From: Bacteroidota bacterium
GTDB taxonomy: Bacteria; Chloroflexota; Anaerolineae; Aggregatilineales; Phototrophicaceae
Direction: 5' to 3'
Assembly: GCA_027492915.1 (NCBI GenBank)
Contig: JAPUDW010000428.1
Coordinates: 1 to 34,992 of the forward strand
Length of the DNA stretch: 34,992 bases
Both the position numbers and the translations under genes were made by a program. Shown here one piece after another: positions 24,326 to 32,517 of this stretch. Within the stretch, counting starts at the first letter, position 1. Each line of letters opens with the position of its first letter. The notes below the pieces were generated by a model. The model did not search any database. It had not been told where the DNA came from and worked only from the letters and a program-made list of their open reading frames with translations.

Positions 24326-25294
24326 CTATTCTTCGAGTACAGGTATTTTGATGCGACTCCCCAATTGTAATACGATGACGCTGGCAATAATAAACGCGCC
24401 GCCGATGAGCTGAACACCTAGCAGTTGTTCGCCCAAAAACCAGCCCGCAAATACAAGGGTTAGAATTGGCTCTACCGTGCCGATGATCGAAGCGCGCGCC
24501 GCACCGATTTTTTGTATGCCAACCGTTAAAAAGAAACCGGCAAACACTGTGCTCAAGCTGGCGATTGCAAGCATTCGCAGCCACAGCTCAACACCATTTG
24601 GATGACTGGCCGCTAAGTTCGGCAGTGAGAATGCGATTTGGCCGATATTCGGCAGCAGGTCGAGCGACGTTTGTGCTGCCCTAAAGGGTATCAGGAATAC
24701 GAGCGTTAGGAAAGCACCGGTGGTCGTCCATGCGCTGGCCTGCCCGAAAGCCGTATGCCCTTTTAATACACGGCTGCTCAACATGAAATAGACAGCGATG
24801 AGTAAAGCGCAGAACAGTGCCAACAGCACGCCGACAAGGTTATCATTGCCAACACCCTGCCCGAAGTCGGGTACGGTTAGCACAATGCCGATGGTGGTCA
24901 GTACGAGGGCAACCCACCCTGCCAATGGCAAGCGTTCGCCCATCAAAGCCGATAGGACGGCGACGATGGCTGGATAGGTGTAAAACAAAACGACAAACGT
25001 GCCTACGGGCACACGTTCGAAGCCATAGAAGGTCGCAACGGCTGCCACAGCGAGGATTGCCCCCATCAGCATCAATTTAAGGCGCGGGAGAGGTTTGTCA
25101 CCCGCTGGCAGGCGCAATAGAGGCACGATCAGCCATATTAAAGGCACGGCCAGAGCAAAGCGCCACGTTGCAATATCAAGCGGCCCAAGCCCAGCGAGTT
25201 GTAAACCTTTGATAAATACGGGTAGGATGGAATAACCGGTCACGGAGGCCAACACCAACAAGATGCCGTCGCGTTCGTCTCGTGACATGTTCAT
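24326..25294 (-). CDS. EamA-family (DMT) transporter, second copy
   Basis: The protein is 322 residues with ten expected membrane helices in two EamA repeats. Repeat 1 begins LVLASVTGYSILPVFIKGLQLAG and contains FYGFERVPVGTFVVLFYTYPAIVAVLSALMGERL. Repeat 2 ends with FLTVGIQKIGAARASIIGTVEPILTLVFAGWFLGEQL, the family's closing signature. EamA proteins export or import metabolites such as amino acids or purines; the substrate is unknown. ATG 25294 is five bases after the stop of the paralogous gene upstream, so the two are read together. The two proteins align along their whole length, showing tandem duplication. Confidence 0.93.
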   Translation of the reverse strand: MNMSRDERDGILLVLASVTGYSILPVFIKGLQLAGLGPLDIATWRFALAVPLIWLIVPLLRLPAGDKPLPRLKLMLMGAILAVAAVATFYGFERVPVGTFVVLFYTYPAIVAVLSALMGERLPLAGWVALVLTTIGIVLTVPDFGQGVGNDNLVGVLLALFCALLIAVYFMLSSRVLKGHTAFGQASAWTTTGAFLTLVFLIPFRAAQTSLDLLPNIGQIAFSLPNLAASHPNGVELWLRMLAIASLSTVFAGFFLTVGIQKIGAARASIIGTVEPILTLVFAGWFLGEQLLGVQLIGGAFIIASVIVLQLGSRIKIPVLEE

Positions 25295-25299
25295 CGTGT

Positions 25300-26244
25300 T
25301 TAGCCTGTCACCGGAGGCGATTCATCAAGCGCTGCATCGGCAACGGTTTCACGCCGCAGTTGTAATAAGATCACGCTGGCGAGGATGAAGCCAGCACCCA
25401 ACAATTGTATCCATTCCAAAGTCTCATGTTGGATTAGCACAGCCCACACGAGAGTCAAGACCGGTTCGATCATGCTGATGATGGAGGCACGGGGCGCACC
25501 GAGGCGGCTCATGCCAGCGTAGAAGCTAAAGATGGGGATGACAGTGCTGATGACGGACAGCCCCAGCAAACCGACCCAGACATTGATGTTGGGCGGAATG
25601 GTGGTTGCGTCGGACTGCAAGCCGCGAAAGGCCACCAACAGCACGACGTAGATGAATGAGCCGCTGATGCTCCACGCACTCGCAGCCGACAGGTTCTTCA
25701 CACCTTTTACCACGCGACCGCTGAGCAGGATATAGAGCGCGTAGGTCACGGCGTTGGTGAGTACCAGCACCACGCCAAGCGGATCGACACCTTCTAGCCC
25801 TTGAAATAGGTTCGGCACGGTCAATATGACACCGATTAAGGTTAGGCCAAGCGCAAACCAACCGCGACCGGATAAACGTTCGCCAAACGCAATCGCGCCA
25901 ATGGCGACCATCGCGGGATAGGTGTAGATGAGGACAGTGTAAAGGGAAACCGGCAGACGTTCGACCGCAAAGAACGCAACCATCGCCACAACACCGAAGA
26001 GCAGCCCCATCGCGATCAATCGTCCACGCGGTAAGCGTTCGACGGGCTTACCCGACTGCCCACGCCGCAGCCAAACCATCGCCAGCCATGTTATCGGCGC
26101 GGAGATGACAAAACGCCACACCAAAATATCCAGCGGGGAGAAGGTGCTGTTGTCGTAGATGAATTTGGTGAAAATGGCAAAGAAGGAATACCCTGCTGCC
26201 GCAACCAGAATAAACAGCAGGCCATCGCGTTGTGTGCGGTTCAT
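25300..26244 (-). CDS. EamA-family (DMT) transporter, first copy
   Basis: The protein is 314 residues from ATG 26244, which has AGGA five bases upstream. A longer in-frame start at 26373 would overlap the nuo terminator and is rejected. Ten membrane helices: LLFILVAAAGYSFFAIFTKFI at the start, AFFAVERLPVSLYTVLIYTYPAMVAIGAIAFGERL in repeat 1, and FSFYAGMSRLGAPRASIISMIEPVLTLVWAVLIQHETL in repeat 2. It is a paralogue of the next gene. Substrate unknown. It is the first gene of a three-gene unit with the second EamA gene and the membrane protein. Confidence 0.93.
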   Translation of the reverse strand: MNRTQRDGLLFILVAAAGYSFFAIFTKFIYDNSTFSPLDILVWRFVISAPITWLAMVWLRRGQSGKPVERLPRGRLIAMGLLFGVVAMVAFFAVERLPVSLYTVLIYTYPAMVAIGAIAFGERLSGRGWFALGLTLIGVILTVPNLFQGLEGVDPLGVVLVLTNAVTYALYILLSGRVVKGVKNLSAASAWSISGSFIYVVLLVAFRGLQSDATTIPPNINVWVGLLGLSVISTVIPIFSFYAGMSRLGAPRASIISMIEPVLTLVWAVLIQHETLEWIQLLGAGFILASVILLQLRRETVADAALDESPPVTG

Positions 26245-26278
26245 ATCAATCCTATTAGGGCGGACAAATAACGATGTA

Positions 26279-26284
26279 AGTATA
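26279..26284 (-). promoter_or_regulatory. Candidate -10 box for the EamA unit
   Basis: TATACT on the minus strand, 35 bases before the EamA start and after the nuo terminator. The -35 region is poor, so this is tentative. Confidence 0.32.
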
Positions 26285-26335
26285 AAGGGGCTATAACGAA
26301 TGATGCAGAGCCAAATAGTGCCACAAACGGGTAAC

Positions 26336-26362
26336 AAAAAAGGACGAGGTATCCCCCGCCCT
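26336..26362 (-). terminator. Intrinsic terminator of the nuo operon
   Basis: In minus-strand RNA, AGGGCGGGG pairs with CCUCGUCCU (nine pairs, two G-U) around a GAUA loop, followed directly by a run of U. It lies 24 bases after the nuoN stop. Confidence 0.85.
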
Positions 26363-26386
26363 TCATCATACACAGTGCCAATAAGT

Positions 26387-27901
26387 CTACTTGATGACTG
26401 CGGCTACGACAGTCAGCTTATCGGTCAGGTTGGTTGCAAGGAAAGGCAGAATACCCATCACAACCGTACCCGCAAAGGCGACGTAGATCGCCCAATTGAC
26501 GTATTCAGTCGCGCCTTCAGCCTTGTCGCCCTCACCATCACGCAGATACATGTTGACGATGATACGTAAGTAATAAAATGCGCTTACCACACTCGTCAGC
26601 ACGCCGATGATTGCCAGCGGGAGCAAGTTTGCTTCCAACGCCACACGGAACACATACCATTTACCGATGAAACCAGCGGTGAGCGGAATACCGGTGAGGC
26701 TGAGCATAAACACCGCCATCATAAAGGCAAGTGCGGGGCGGCTCTTTGCCAACCCGATGAAGTCTTCAAGGCTGGTTCCGCTACCGTCGTCCTTTTCAAT
26801 CGCCATCGCGACACCGAACGCGCCGAGGTTGGTGAACATATAGGCGATGAGATACAGAAGCGCAGCCTGAATTGAACCCACGCCCAGACCGGATGTACCC
26901 GCCGAGGCGACAGCCATCATAATGTAACCGGCATGAGCAATGGACGAGTAGGCCAGCATACGCTTGATATTCGTTTGGGCAATCGCCACGAAGTTACCAA
27001 GCAGGATGGTCGCCGCAGCCACCAACCAGAACGTTTGCTGCCACGCGGCAACCGTTTCACCACTCTTGAGGAAGAAGGTCGGCAGGGCAATTACGACGAT
27101 ACGCAGCAGCGCCGCGAAACCGCCAATCTTGGCACCAACGCTCATGAAAGCAGTCACGGGAGTGGGCGCACCTTCATAAACATCGGGCGTCCACATATGG
27201 AAAGGAACGACTGCTACTTTAAAACCGAGGCCAACTAAGATCAAGCCAGTACCTAGCAGCAGCAGGAATGCGGCAGAACCACCGGTCGCGACGATTTGCT
27301 CCACGCTGGAAAAAATTGCTGGCAGTGTAGTTGTACCGGTCGCGCCGAACACCAGCGCCGAACCATACACGAAGAATGCACTGGCAAACGCGCCGAGGAT
27401 AAAATACTTCATACCGCTTTCTTCCGAGCGCACATCCGGCACACGGAAAGCCGCCAAGATGTACAGCGGGATACTCAGCAGTTCCAGCGACACGAATATA
27501 GTCACCAGATCGTTCGCGCTTGCCATGAACATCATGCCGCTCAAGCTGAACAGGATCAGCGCGTAAAACTCACCGCGTTCGATTCCAGTACGCTTGAGGT
27601 AATCAATGCTCATCAGGATGCTAATGAAGCCGGTAACCAGCACAATGACATTCGCGATGCTGGTGAAGCCATCCGCCACAAACATACCTAAAAAGGCGGT
27701 TCCGCTTTCATTAAACGTGAACAAATTCACTATGAAGCTAAAAACAATTGTGCCGAGCGCCAAAAACGCCGTCACGATTTTGCGGTCACGCGGGATGAGT
27801 ACCACGTCGATCAGCAGCAGCAAACAAGCGCCGACTGCCAGCACCACACCGGGCGCGCTCATCCATACGTTTAAGTCAGCAAAACTCGGAACTGAAAACA
27901 T
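26387..27901 (-). CDS. nuoN: NADH-quinone oxidoreductase subunit N
   Basis: The protein is 504 residues, with AGGGG six bases before ATG 27901. NuoN is one of three antiporter-like proton-pumping subunits of the complex I membrane arm. The length is normal and about 14 helices are expected. Key charged residues are present: Glu140 in FVSLELLSIPLY and Lys228 in LGFKVAVVPFHMWTPDVYEGAPTPVTAFMS, the conserved lysine-helix segment. MLAYSSIAHAGYIMM marks the second half. It is the last gene of the operon, after nuoM with a 63-base gap that holds a terminator-like hairpin. Confidence 0.97.
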   Translation of the reverse strand: MFSVPSFADLNVWMSAPGVVLAVGACLLLLIDVVLIPRDRKIVTAFLALGTIVFSFIVNLFTFNESGTAFLGMFVADGFTSIANVIVLVTGFISILMSIDYLKRTGIERGEFYALILFSLSGMMFMASANDLVTIFVSLELLSIPLYILAAFRVPDVRSEESGMKYFILGAFASAFFVYGSALVFGATGTTTLPAIFSSVEQIVATGGSAAFLLLLGTGLILVGLGFKVAVVPFHMWTPDVYEGAPTPVTAFMSVGAKIGGFAALLRIVVIALPTFFLKSGETVAAWQQTFWLVAAATILLGNFVAIAQTNIKRMLAYSSIAHAGYIMMAVASAGTSGLGVGSIQAALLYLIAYMFTNLGAFGVAMAIEKDDGSGTSLEDFIGLAKSRPALAFMMAVFMLSLTGIPLTAGFIGKWYVFRVALEANLLPLAIIGVLTSVVSAFYYLRIIVNMYLRDGEGDKAEGATEYVNWAIYVAFAGTVVMGILPFLATNLTDKLTVVAAVIK

Positions 27902-27932
27902 AATCTACCCCTAAAACAGTTGAGGCGTTTCT

Positions 27933-27955
27933 AAAAAGGGCGGCTTACACCGCCC
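27933..27955 (-). terminator. Terminator-like hairpin between nuoM and nuoN
   Basis: In minus-strand RNA, GGGCGG pairs with CCGCCC around a UGUAAG loop and is followed by UUUUU. The stem is short (six G-C-rich pairs), so it may only partly stop transcription and lower nuoN output relative to nuoM. Confidence 0.55.
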
Positions 27956-27964
27956 CGACCGATT

Positions 27965-29524
27965 TTAGCGCAGTACGGTACTCGCTACTGAATGGACGTT
28001 CTGAGCGATCTGTGTGACCGCCGGCCCCATCGAGTCGAAGAACACCTTCGGCTGCACACCAATCCAGATAATAACCACGATCATTGCAATCAAGACCGTG
28101 TATTCGCGCCAATTCGGCTTCTCAAGGTGGTTATTTTCTTCATGGGTCACATCACCCATGAACACCTTCTGGTACATGTACAGCATGTAAACGGCTGCCA
28201 AGATGACGCCGAGGGTTGCGAACAGTGCGTAGAAGAAACCGAGTGTCTCGCTGCCAAACGCGCCCATCAAAATGGTGAATTCGCCAACGAAGCCGTTCAA
28301 ACCGGGCAAGCCCATGCTGCTCAGGGTAATCACGAGGCTCAAGCCGCCAAACACAGGCAGAACCTTCCAGATACCACCATAAGCCGCGATGTCCTTGGTG
28401 TGGCGACGTTCATACAGCACACCGACGAGCAAGAACAAGCCGCCGGTACTAATACCGTGATTGACCATTTGCAAGATCGCGCCCTGAATACCGATGGTGT
28501 TCAGTGCGAAGATACCGAGGATAACGAAACCCATATGGCTGACCGAGGAGTAAGCCACGAGCTTCTTGACATCGGTTTGGGCGTAAGTGACCCATGCGCC
28601 GTAAATGATGCCGATAACCGCCAAGCCCGCGACAAACGGTGCCCATGCAACCGATGCCTGTGGGAACAGCGGCAGGCAGAAGCGGATGATGCCATAGGCA
28701 CCGAGCTTCAGCAGCACACCAGCCAGAATAACTGAGCCAGCGGTTGGGGACTGAACGTGGGCGTCTGGCAGCCAACTGTGGAATGGGAAAATCGGCACTT
28801 TGATAGCAAAAGCGATCAAGAAACCGAGGAACAGGAACGACTGCGTACTAAAGATGCCGCTGAACGGGAATACCAGACTGCCCGACTGGATCAGCGCGGT
28901 AATCGTCGGCAGGGAGAAAGTACCGGCGTTGATGCCCACATACAGGATCGCCAGCAGCATCAAGATCGAGCCAGCCATCGTGTACAGGAAGAACTTGACG
29001 GCGGCGTAAATGCGATTTTCCGCACCCCAGATGCCGATCAAGAAATACATCGGGACGAGCGTGACTTCCCAGAAGATGTAGAACATAAACAGGTCTTGGG
29101 CCATGAACACGCCCAACATGGCGAATTCCAGCAAGAGCATGAAGATGAAGTACAGGCGGTCACGTCCGCGTTCGTGCAGCACATGCACCCCGAACGAGCT
29201 GAGAATGGCGACCGGCATAATGAAGCCCGTCAGCACAATCAGCAGAATGCTTACGCCGTCCACACCCAGCGAGAAGCTGATGCCAATGCTCGGTATCCAC
29301 TCCATCTGCTGGACGAATTGCATACCGGGGTTAGAGGGGTTGAAGGTCGCCCACATAATGAGTGTGGCGATGAAGGTCGCACCGCTAAAACCAAGCGCCG
29401 TCCATTTAATATTCTCGTTTGCATGTCCGTGCTCATCATGCTCACGCATGAATAGCAGAGGGATAATCCCGATCAGTGGGAGAAATAACACCACTGTCGA
29501 GAGTGAAATCGCGGAACTTCCCAT
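27965..29524 (-). CDS. nuoM: NADH-quinone oxidoreductase subunit M
   Basis: The protein is 519 residues, with GAGGAG before ATG 29524. It is an antiporter-like proton-pumping subunit in the middle of the membrane arm. Glu153 in FYIFWEVTLVPMYFLIGIWG and Lys242 in FAIKVPIFPFHSWLPDAHVQSPTAGSVILAG are the conserved pumping residues; VAYSSVSHMGFV and GLPGLNGFVGEF are further family marks. The length is normal. A short HDEHGH stretch follows helix 1 (residues 29-34), a small echo of the His-rich inserts of NuoL. Confidence 0.97.
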   Translation of the reverse strand: MGSSAISLSTVVLFLPLIGIIPLLFMREHDEHGHANENIKWTALGFSGATFIATLIMWATFNPSNPGMQFVQQMEWIPSIGISFSLGVDGVSILLIVLTGFIMPVAILSSFGVHVLHERGRDRLYFIFMLLLEFAMLGVFMAQDLFMFYIFWEVTLVPMYFLIGIWGAENRIYAAVKFFLYTMAGSILMLLAILYVGINAGTFSLPTITALIQSGSLVFPFSGIFSTQSFLFLGFLIAFAIKVPIFPFHSWLPDAHVQSPTAGSVILAGVLLKLGAYGIIRFCLPLFPQASVAWAPFVAGLAVIGIIYGAWVTYAQTDVKKLVAYSSVSHMGFVILGIFALNTIGIQGAILQMVNHGISTGGLFLLVGVLYERRHTKDIAAYGGIWKVLPVFGGLSLVITLSSMGLPGLNGFVGEFTILMGAFGSETLGFFYALFATLGVILAAVYMLYMYQKVFMGDVTHEENNHLEKPNWREYTVLIAMIVVIIWIGVQPKVFFDSMGPAVTQIAQNVHSVASTVLR

Positions 29525-29590
29525 AAGTACGCTCTCCTCAAAATCCGGCTGCGATTAAACTAGAACCGCATGTTTGCCATTATAACCAAC

Positions 29591-32098
29591 CTACCGTTGC
29601 AAGGCAGGGAGTATCAAAATCACGATGACCAGTACCACACCCAACATAAAACTGATGGCGTAAGTACGAACGTATCCGGTTTGCACCTTGCGCACACCAC
29701 CGCTGATCCAGCGCACGATGCGGGCGACACCGTTGACGATGCCGTCAATCAGGCCAATATCGACAGGCTTGCTCAGGAGTTGGGCAATCCCATTGAAGCC
29801 TTTGGCGATCACCGTATCGTGGAAGTAGTCGTGCCAGAAACGCCAGTCAAGGGTATTCGCCAAGAACTGCGACAGCTTATTAAAGGGATTCTCGAACAAC
29901 CGGAAGTAGGTTTCGTCCCAGTACAACCGCGCGTTCGCCAGCCCGAAGATCGTATCACCGCCCGAAACACGGTCAATCAATGGGTCATGGTCAGCCACAG
30001 TCGCCGATTTGCCCTTGCCGTAGATGGAACGTGCGGCAAAGATCGCGCCTAGCGCCAAAGCCAGTGCGAACAGGGCAACACCCGGTTGGAATTCCGCCGC
30101 GTGTACGTGAACAAGGCTGTGTTCCAGCCACGTCGTAAAGTTATGGGCGGTGAAAATATTTTCCAGCCCCAACACGTTTGAGGGTGTGTTCAAGAAGCCA
30201 CCGAAGATGCTCAAGAAAGCGAGCACGATCAGCGGGAAGGTCATCGAGAATACGCTTTCCGGCGCGTGGTCAGCAGCCTCGGTACGGGGTTGACCGAAGA
30301 ACACCATTTCAATTTGCCGCCACATATAGAAGGCTGTGAAAGCGGCTGCCGCGACAAGCAGTACGAAAACGATATAACCGCCAGCCGATGCGAGGAATGA
30401 GCTTGCGCCCAAACCCTTCAGCCACGAGTCCGCCAGAATTTCGTCCTTCGACCAGAAGCCAGCGAAGGGGAAGATACCGGCTAAAGCCAGTGTACCGACT
30501 ACGTAGGTGATAAAGGTGATGGGCATCCGACGAGCCAAGCCACCCATATTGCGCATGTCTTGCGGGTCAAAGTCGTGGTCGTCGTGATGCTCGTCACCAT
30601 GCCCATCGCCGTGGGCATCATGGGCGTCGTGTCCGTGGTCATCATGACCGTGACCGTGTGAACGGTGCGCCGCGTGGTGATGACCGTGTTCCATACCATG
30701 AATGACCGAACCGCTGCCAAGGAACAACAGCGCCTTGAAGAATGCATGTGTAACCAAGTGGAACATGGCCGCGCCGTATGCACCGACACCGACCGCCGCC
30801 ACCATGAAGCCAAGCTGGCTAACGGTACTGTAAGCCAGAACGCGCTTGATATCCCACTGCCCCAGCGCCACAAAACCAGCCATTAAAGCGGTTGTTGCGC
30901 CGACAATGGCGACAATGAATGAGGTCAGTTCAGCGTTATAGAAGAATACGTTGCTCCGGCACATCATGTATACGCCAGCCGTAACCATCGTCGCGGCGTG
31001 GATGAGCGCGCTAACGGGTGTTGGACCCGCCATCGCGTCCGGCAGCCAGACAAACAATGGGATTTGCGCGGATTTACCGGTCGCACCCAAGAGCATAAAC
31101 AAGGTGATAATCACCAGTACAGTTTCAATCGGCAATGAGAACGGGCCAAAGTCAACTTGATGGTGATCTTTTACCATCCGCTCGGCTTGACCAAATACGC
31201 CAAGCTGTTCGGTGGGGATATGGTCATTATTGGTATAAACGACACTGGTGGTTATGCCGTGACCGTCATCGGCAGCAGCTTCACCGTGACCACCTTCGGT
31301 AGTAGCGGCTGCTGCGCCATGTGCGTCAGTTTCAGCGGGTACTGCTTCACCGTGGCTATCGGTGGCAGCGGCCTCACCATGCTCACCTTCAGCGGGAGCA
31401 GCCCCATGCTCACTGGTTTCGCCATGAGCGCCTGCATTAATGTTGGCAATTTCGCCGGGGCGATAATAATCGAGGGTGCCGAACGTCCAGAACATCAGGA
31501 AAACGGCAGTTAAAATACCGAAGTCTCCCACACGGTTCAAGATCATGGCTTTACGAGCGGCGTTACTGTTCTTCCAACCCACACCATTCGGACGGTCAAA
31601 CCAAAAACCGATGAGGAGGAACGAGCAGACGCCCACGCCTTCCCAGCCGACGAACATCATCAAGAAGTTGTTGCCCGTCACCAGAATGAGCATGAAGAAC
31701 AAGAACAAGTTCAGGTAGGTAAAGAAGCGGGAGAAACGCGGATCGCCGTGCATATATCCGGCGGCGTAAATGTGAATGAGCGAGCCTACACCCGTCACCA
31801 CCAGCATCATCGTCACACTGAGCGTATCAACACGCATTTGCCACGGGATGCTCACATTTGCAGTGCCGATTTGAATCCAGCCATCCAAGAACGGCGGGTT
31901 TACGACAACCGACTCATAGCCGCTGCCGCGCAGGTACGCCCACAGCAGTACCGCCACCGCGAACGACAAGAGCGCCGCTGTTGTGCCGAGGATACTCGAC
32001 AGCCGTTCGCCCAGCCGCGGCCCCACAAACAGGTTTAATATAAACCCGATGAGCGGGATAAAAAGAATGAGTGTCACTAATGACGGGTAATTTTCCAT
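29591..32098 (-). CDS. nuoL: NADH-quinone oxidoreductase subunit L with two His-rich insertions
   Basis: The protein is 835 residues against about 610-660 in most bacteria. GAGG lies before ATG 32098. NuoL is the distal antiporter-like subunit, with a lateral helix linking the pump units. Core residues are kept: Glu153 in GWEGVGVCSFLLIGFW, Lys342 in GKSAQIPLFVWLPDAM and Lys551 in GFWSKDEIL. Two insertions explain the extra length. Residues about 216-316 contain repeated HG-E-A units. Residues about 469-509 are very rich in His and Asp (HGHHHAAH, HGHGHDDHGHDAHDAHGDGH). By helix count the first faces outside and the second the cytoplasm. Both could bind metal ions or protons. The C-terminal helical part (residues 670-835) is present. 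Confidence 0.97.
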   Translation of the reverse strand: MENYPSLVTLILFIPLIGFILNLFVGPRLGERLSSILGTTAALLSFAVAVLLWAYLRGSGYESVVVNPPFLDGWIQIGTANVSIPWQMRVDTLSVTMMLVVTGVGSLIHIYAAGYMHGDPRFSRFFTYLNLFLFFMLILVTGNNFLMMFVGWEGVGVCSFLLIGFWFDRPNGVGWKNSNAARKAMILNRVGDFGILTAVFLMFWTFGTLDYYRPGEIANINAGAHGETSEHGAAPAEGEHGEAAATDSHGEAVPAETDAHGAAAATTEGGHGEAAADDGHGITTSVVYTNNDHIPTEQLGVFGQAERMVKDHHQVDFGPFSLPIETVLVIITLFMLLGATGKSAQIPLFVWLPDAMAGPTPVSALIHAATMVTAGVYMMCRSNVFFYNAELTSFIVAIVGATTALMAGFVALGQWDIKRVLAYSTVSQLGFMVAAVGVGAYGAAMFHLVTHAFFKALLFLGSGSVIHGMEHGHHHAAHRSHGHGHDDHGHDAHDAHGDGHGDEHHDDHDFDPQDMRNMGGLARRMPITFITYVVGTLALAGIFPFAGFWSKDEILADSWLKGLGASSFLASAGGYIVFVLLVAAAAFTAFYMWRQIEMVFFGQPRTEAADHAPESVFSMTFPLIVLAFLSIFGGFLNTPSNVLGLENIFTAHNFTTWLEHSLVHVHAAEFQPGVALFALALALGAIFAARSIYGKGKSATVADHDPLIDRVSGGDTIFGLANARLYWDETYFRLFENPFNKLSQFLANTLDWRFWHDYFHDTVIAKGFNGIAQLLSKPVDIGLIDGIVNGVARIVRWISGGVRKVQTGYVRTYAISFMLGVVLVIVILILPALQR

Positions 32099-32185
32099 AA
32101 TGCCCCTCTGTATCGAGCGATCTGTTTACGCGGTACTGTGGTGATCAGGTATCAGCACAGGTTCCGGCACTCAGTACGACTCGGC

Positions 32186-32488
32186 CTACCCTTCCATCTG
32201 GTGCAATTCGTCGACGTTGATACTTTTCTTAGTGCGGAAGATTGCCACAATCAATGCAAGGCCAACCGCGACTTCGGCGGCTGCGACCGCAATGACGAAG
32301 AACACAAACAAGTGCCCTTCCATCTGGTTCCACTGCTTGGCAAAAGCGACCAGCGCAAGGTTCGCCGCGTTCAACATCAGTTCAACCGACATGAACAGTA
32401 GGATGGCATTCTTCTTTAAAAGCACGCCCATCGCACCAAGAATAAACAACACCGCGCTCAACATTACAAAATCGGTTGTATGAAGCAT
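32186..32488 (-). CDS. nuoK: NADH-quinone oxidoreductase subunit K
   Basis: The protein is 100 residues, the standard length, with AGGAG ten bases before ATG 32488. Three helices. The proton-channel glutamates Glu36 (LLFMSVELMLNAANL) and Glu72 (VAAAEVAVGLALIVAIFR) are at exactly the positions known from E. coli. It lies 29 bases after nuoJ and 87 bases before nuoL. The nuoK-nuoL gap has no clear element beyond a long-range GTACTG/CAGTAC pair. Confidence 0.97.
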   Translation of the reverse strand: MLHTTDFVMLSAVLFILGAMGVLLKKNAILLFMSVELMLNAANLALVAFAKQWNQMEGHLFVFFVIAVAAAEVAVGLALIVAIFRTKKSINVDELHQMEG

Positions 32489-32517
32489 TTTTCACTCGCT
32501 CCTGAATTCACACTGCA

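Noticed and set aside
27992-29455. Two long plus-strand frames rich in His, Gln, Glu and Asp
   Set aside because: They are antisense to nuoM. Their polar content comes from reading hydrophobic codons backwards.
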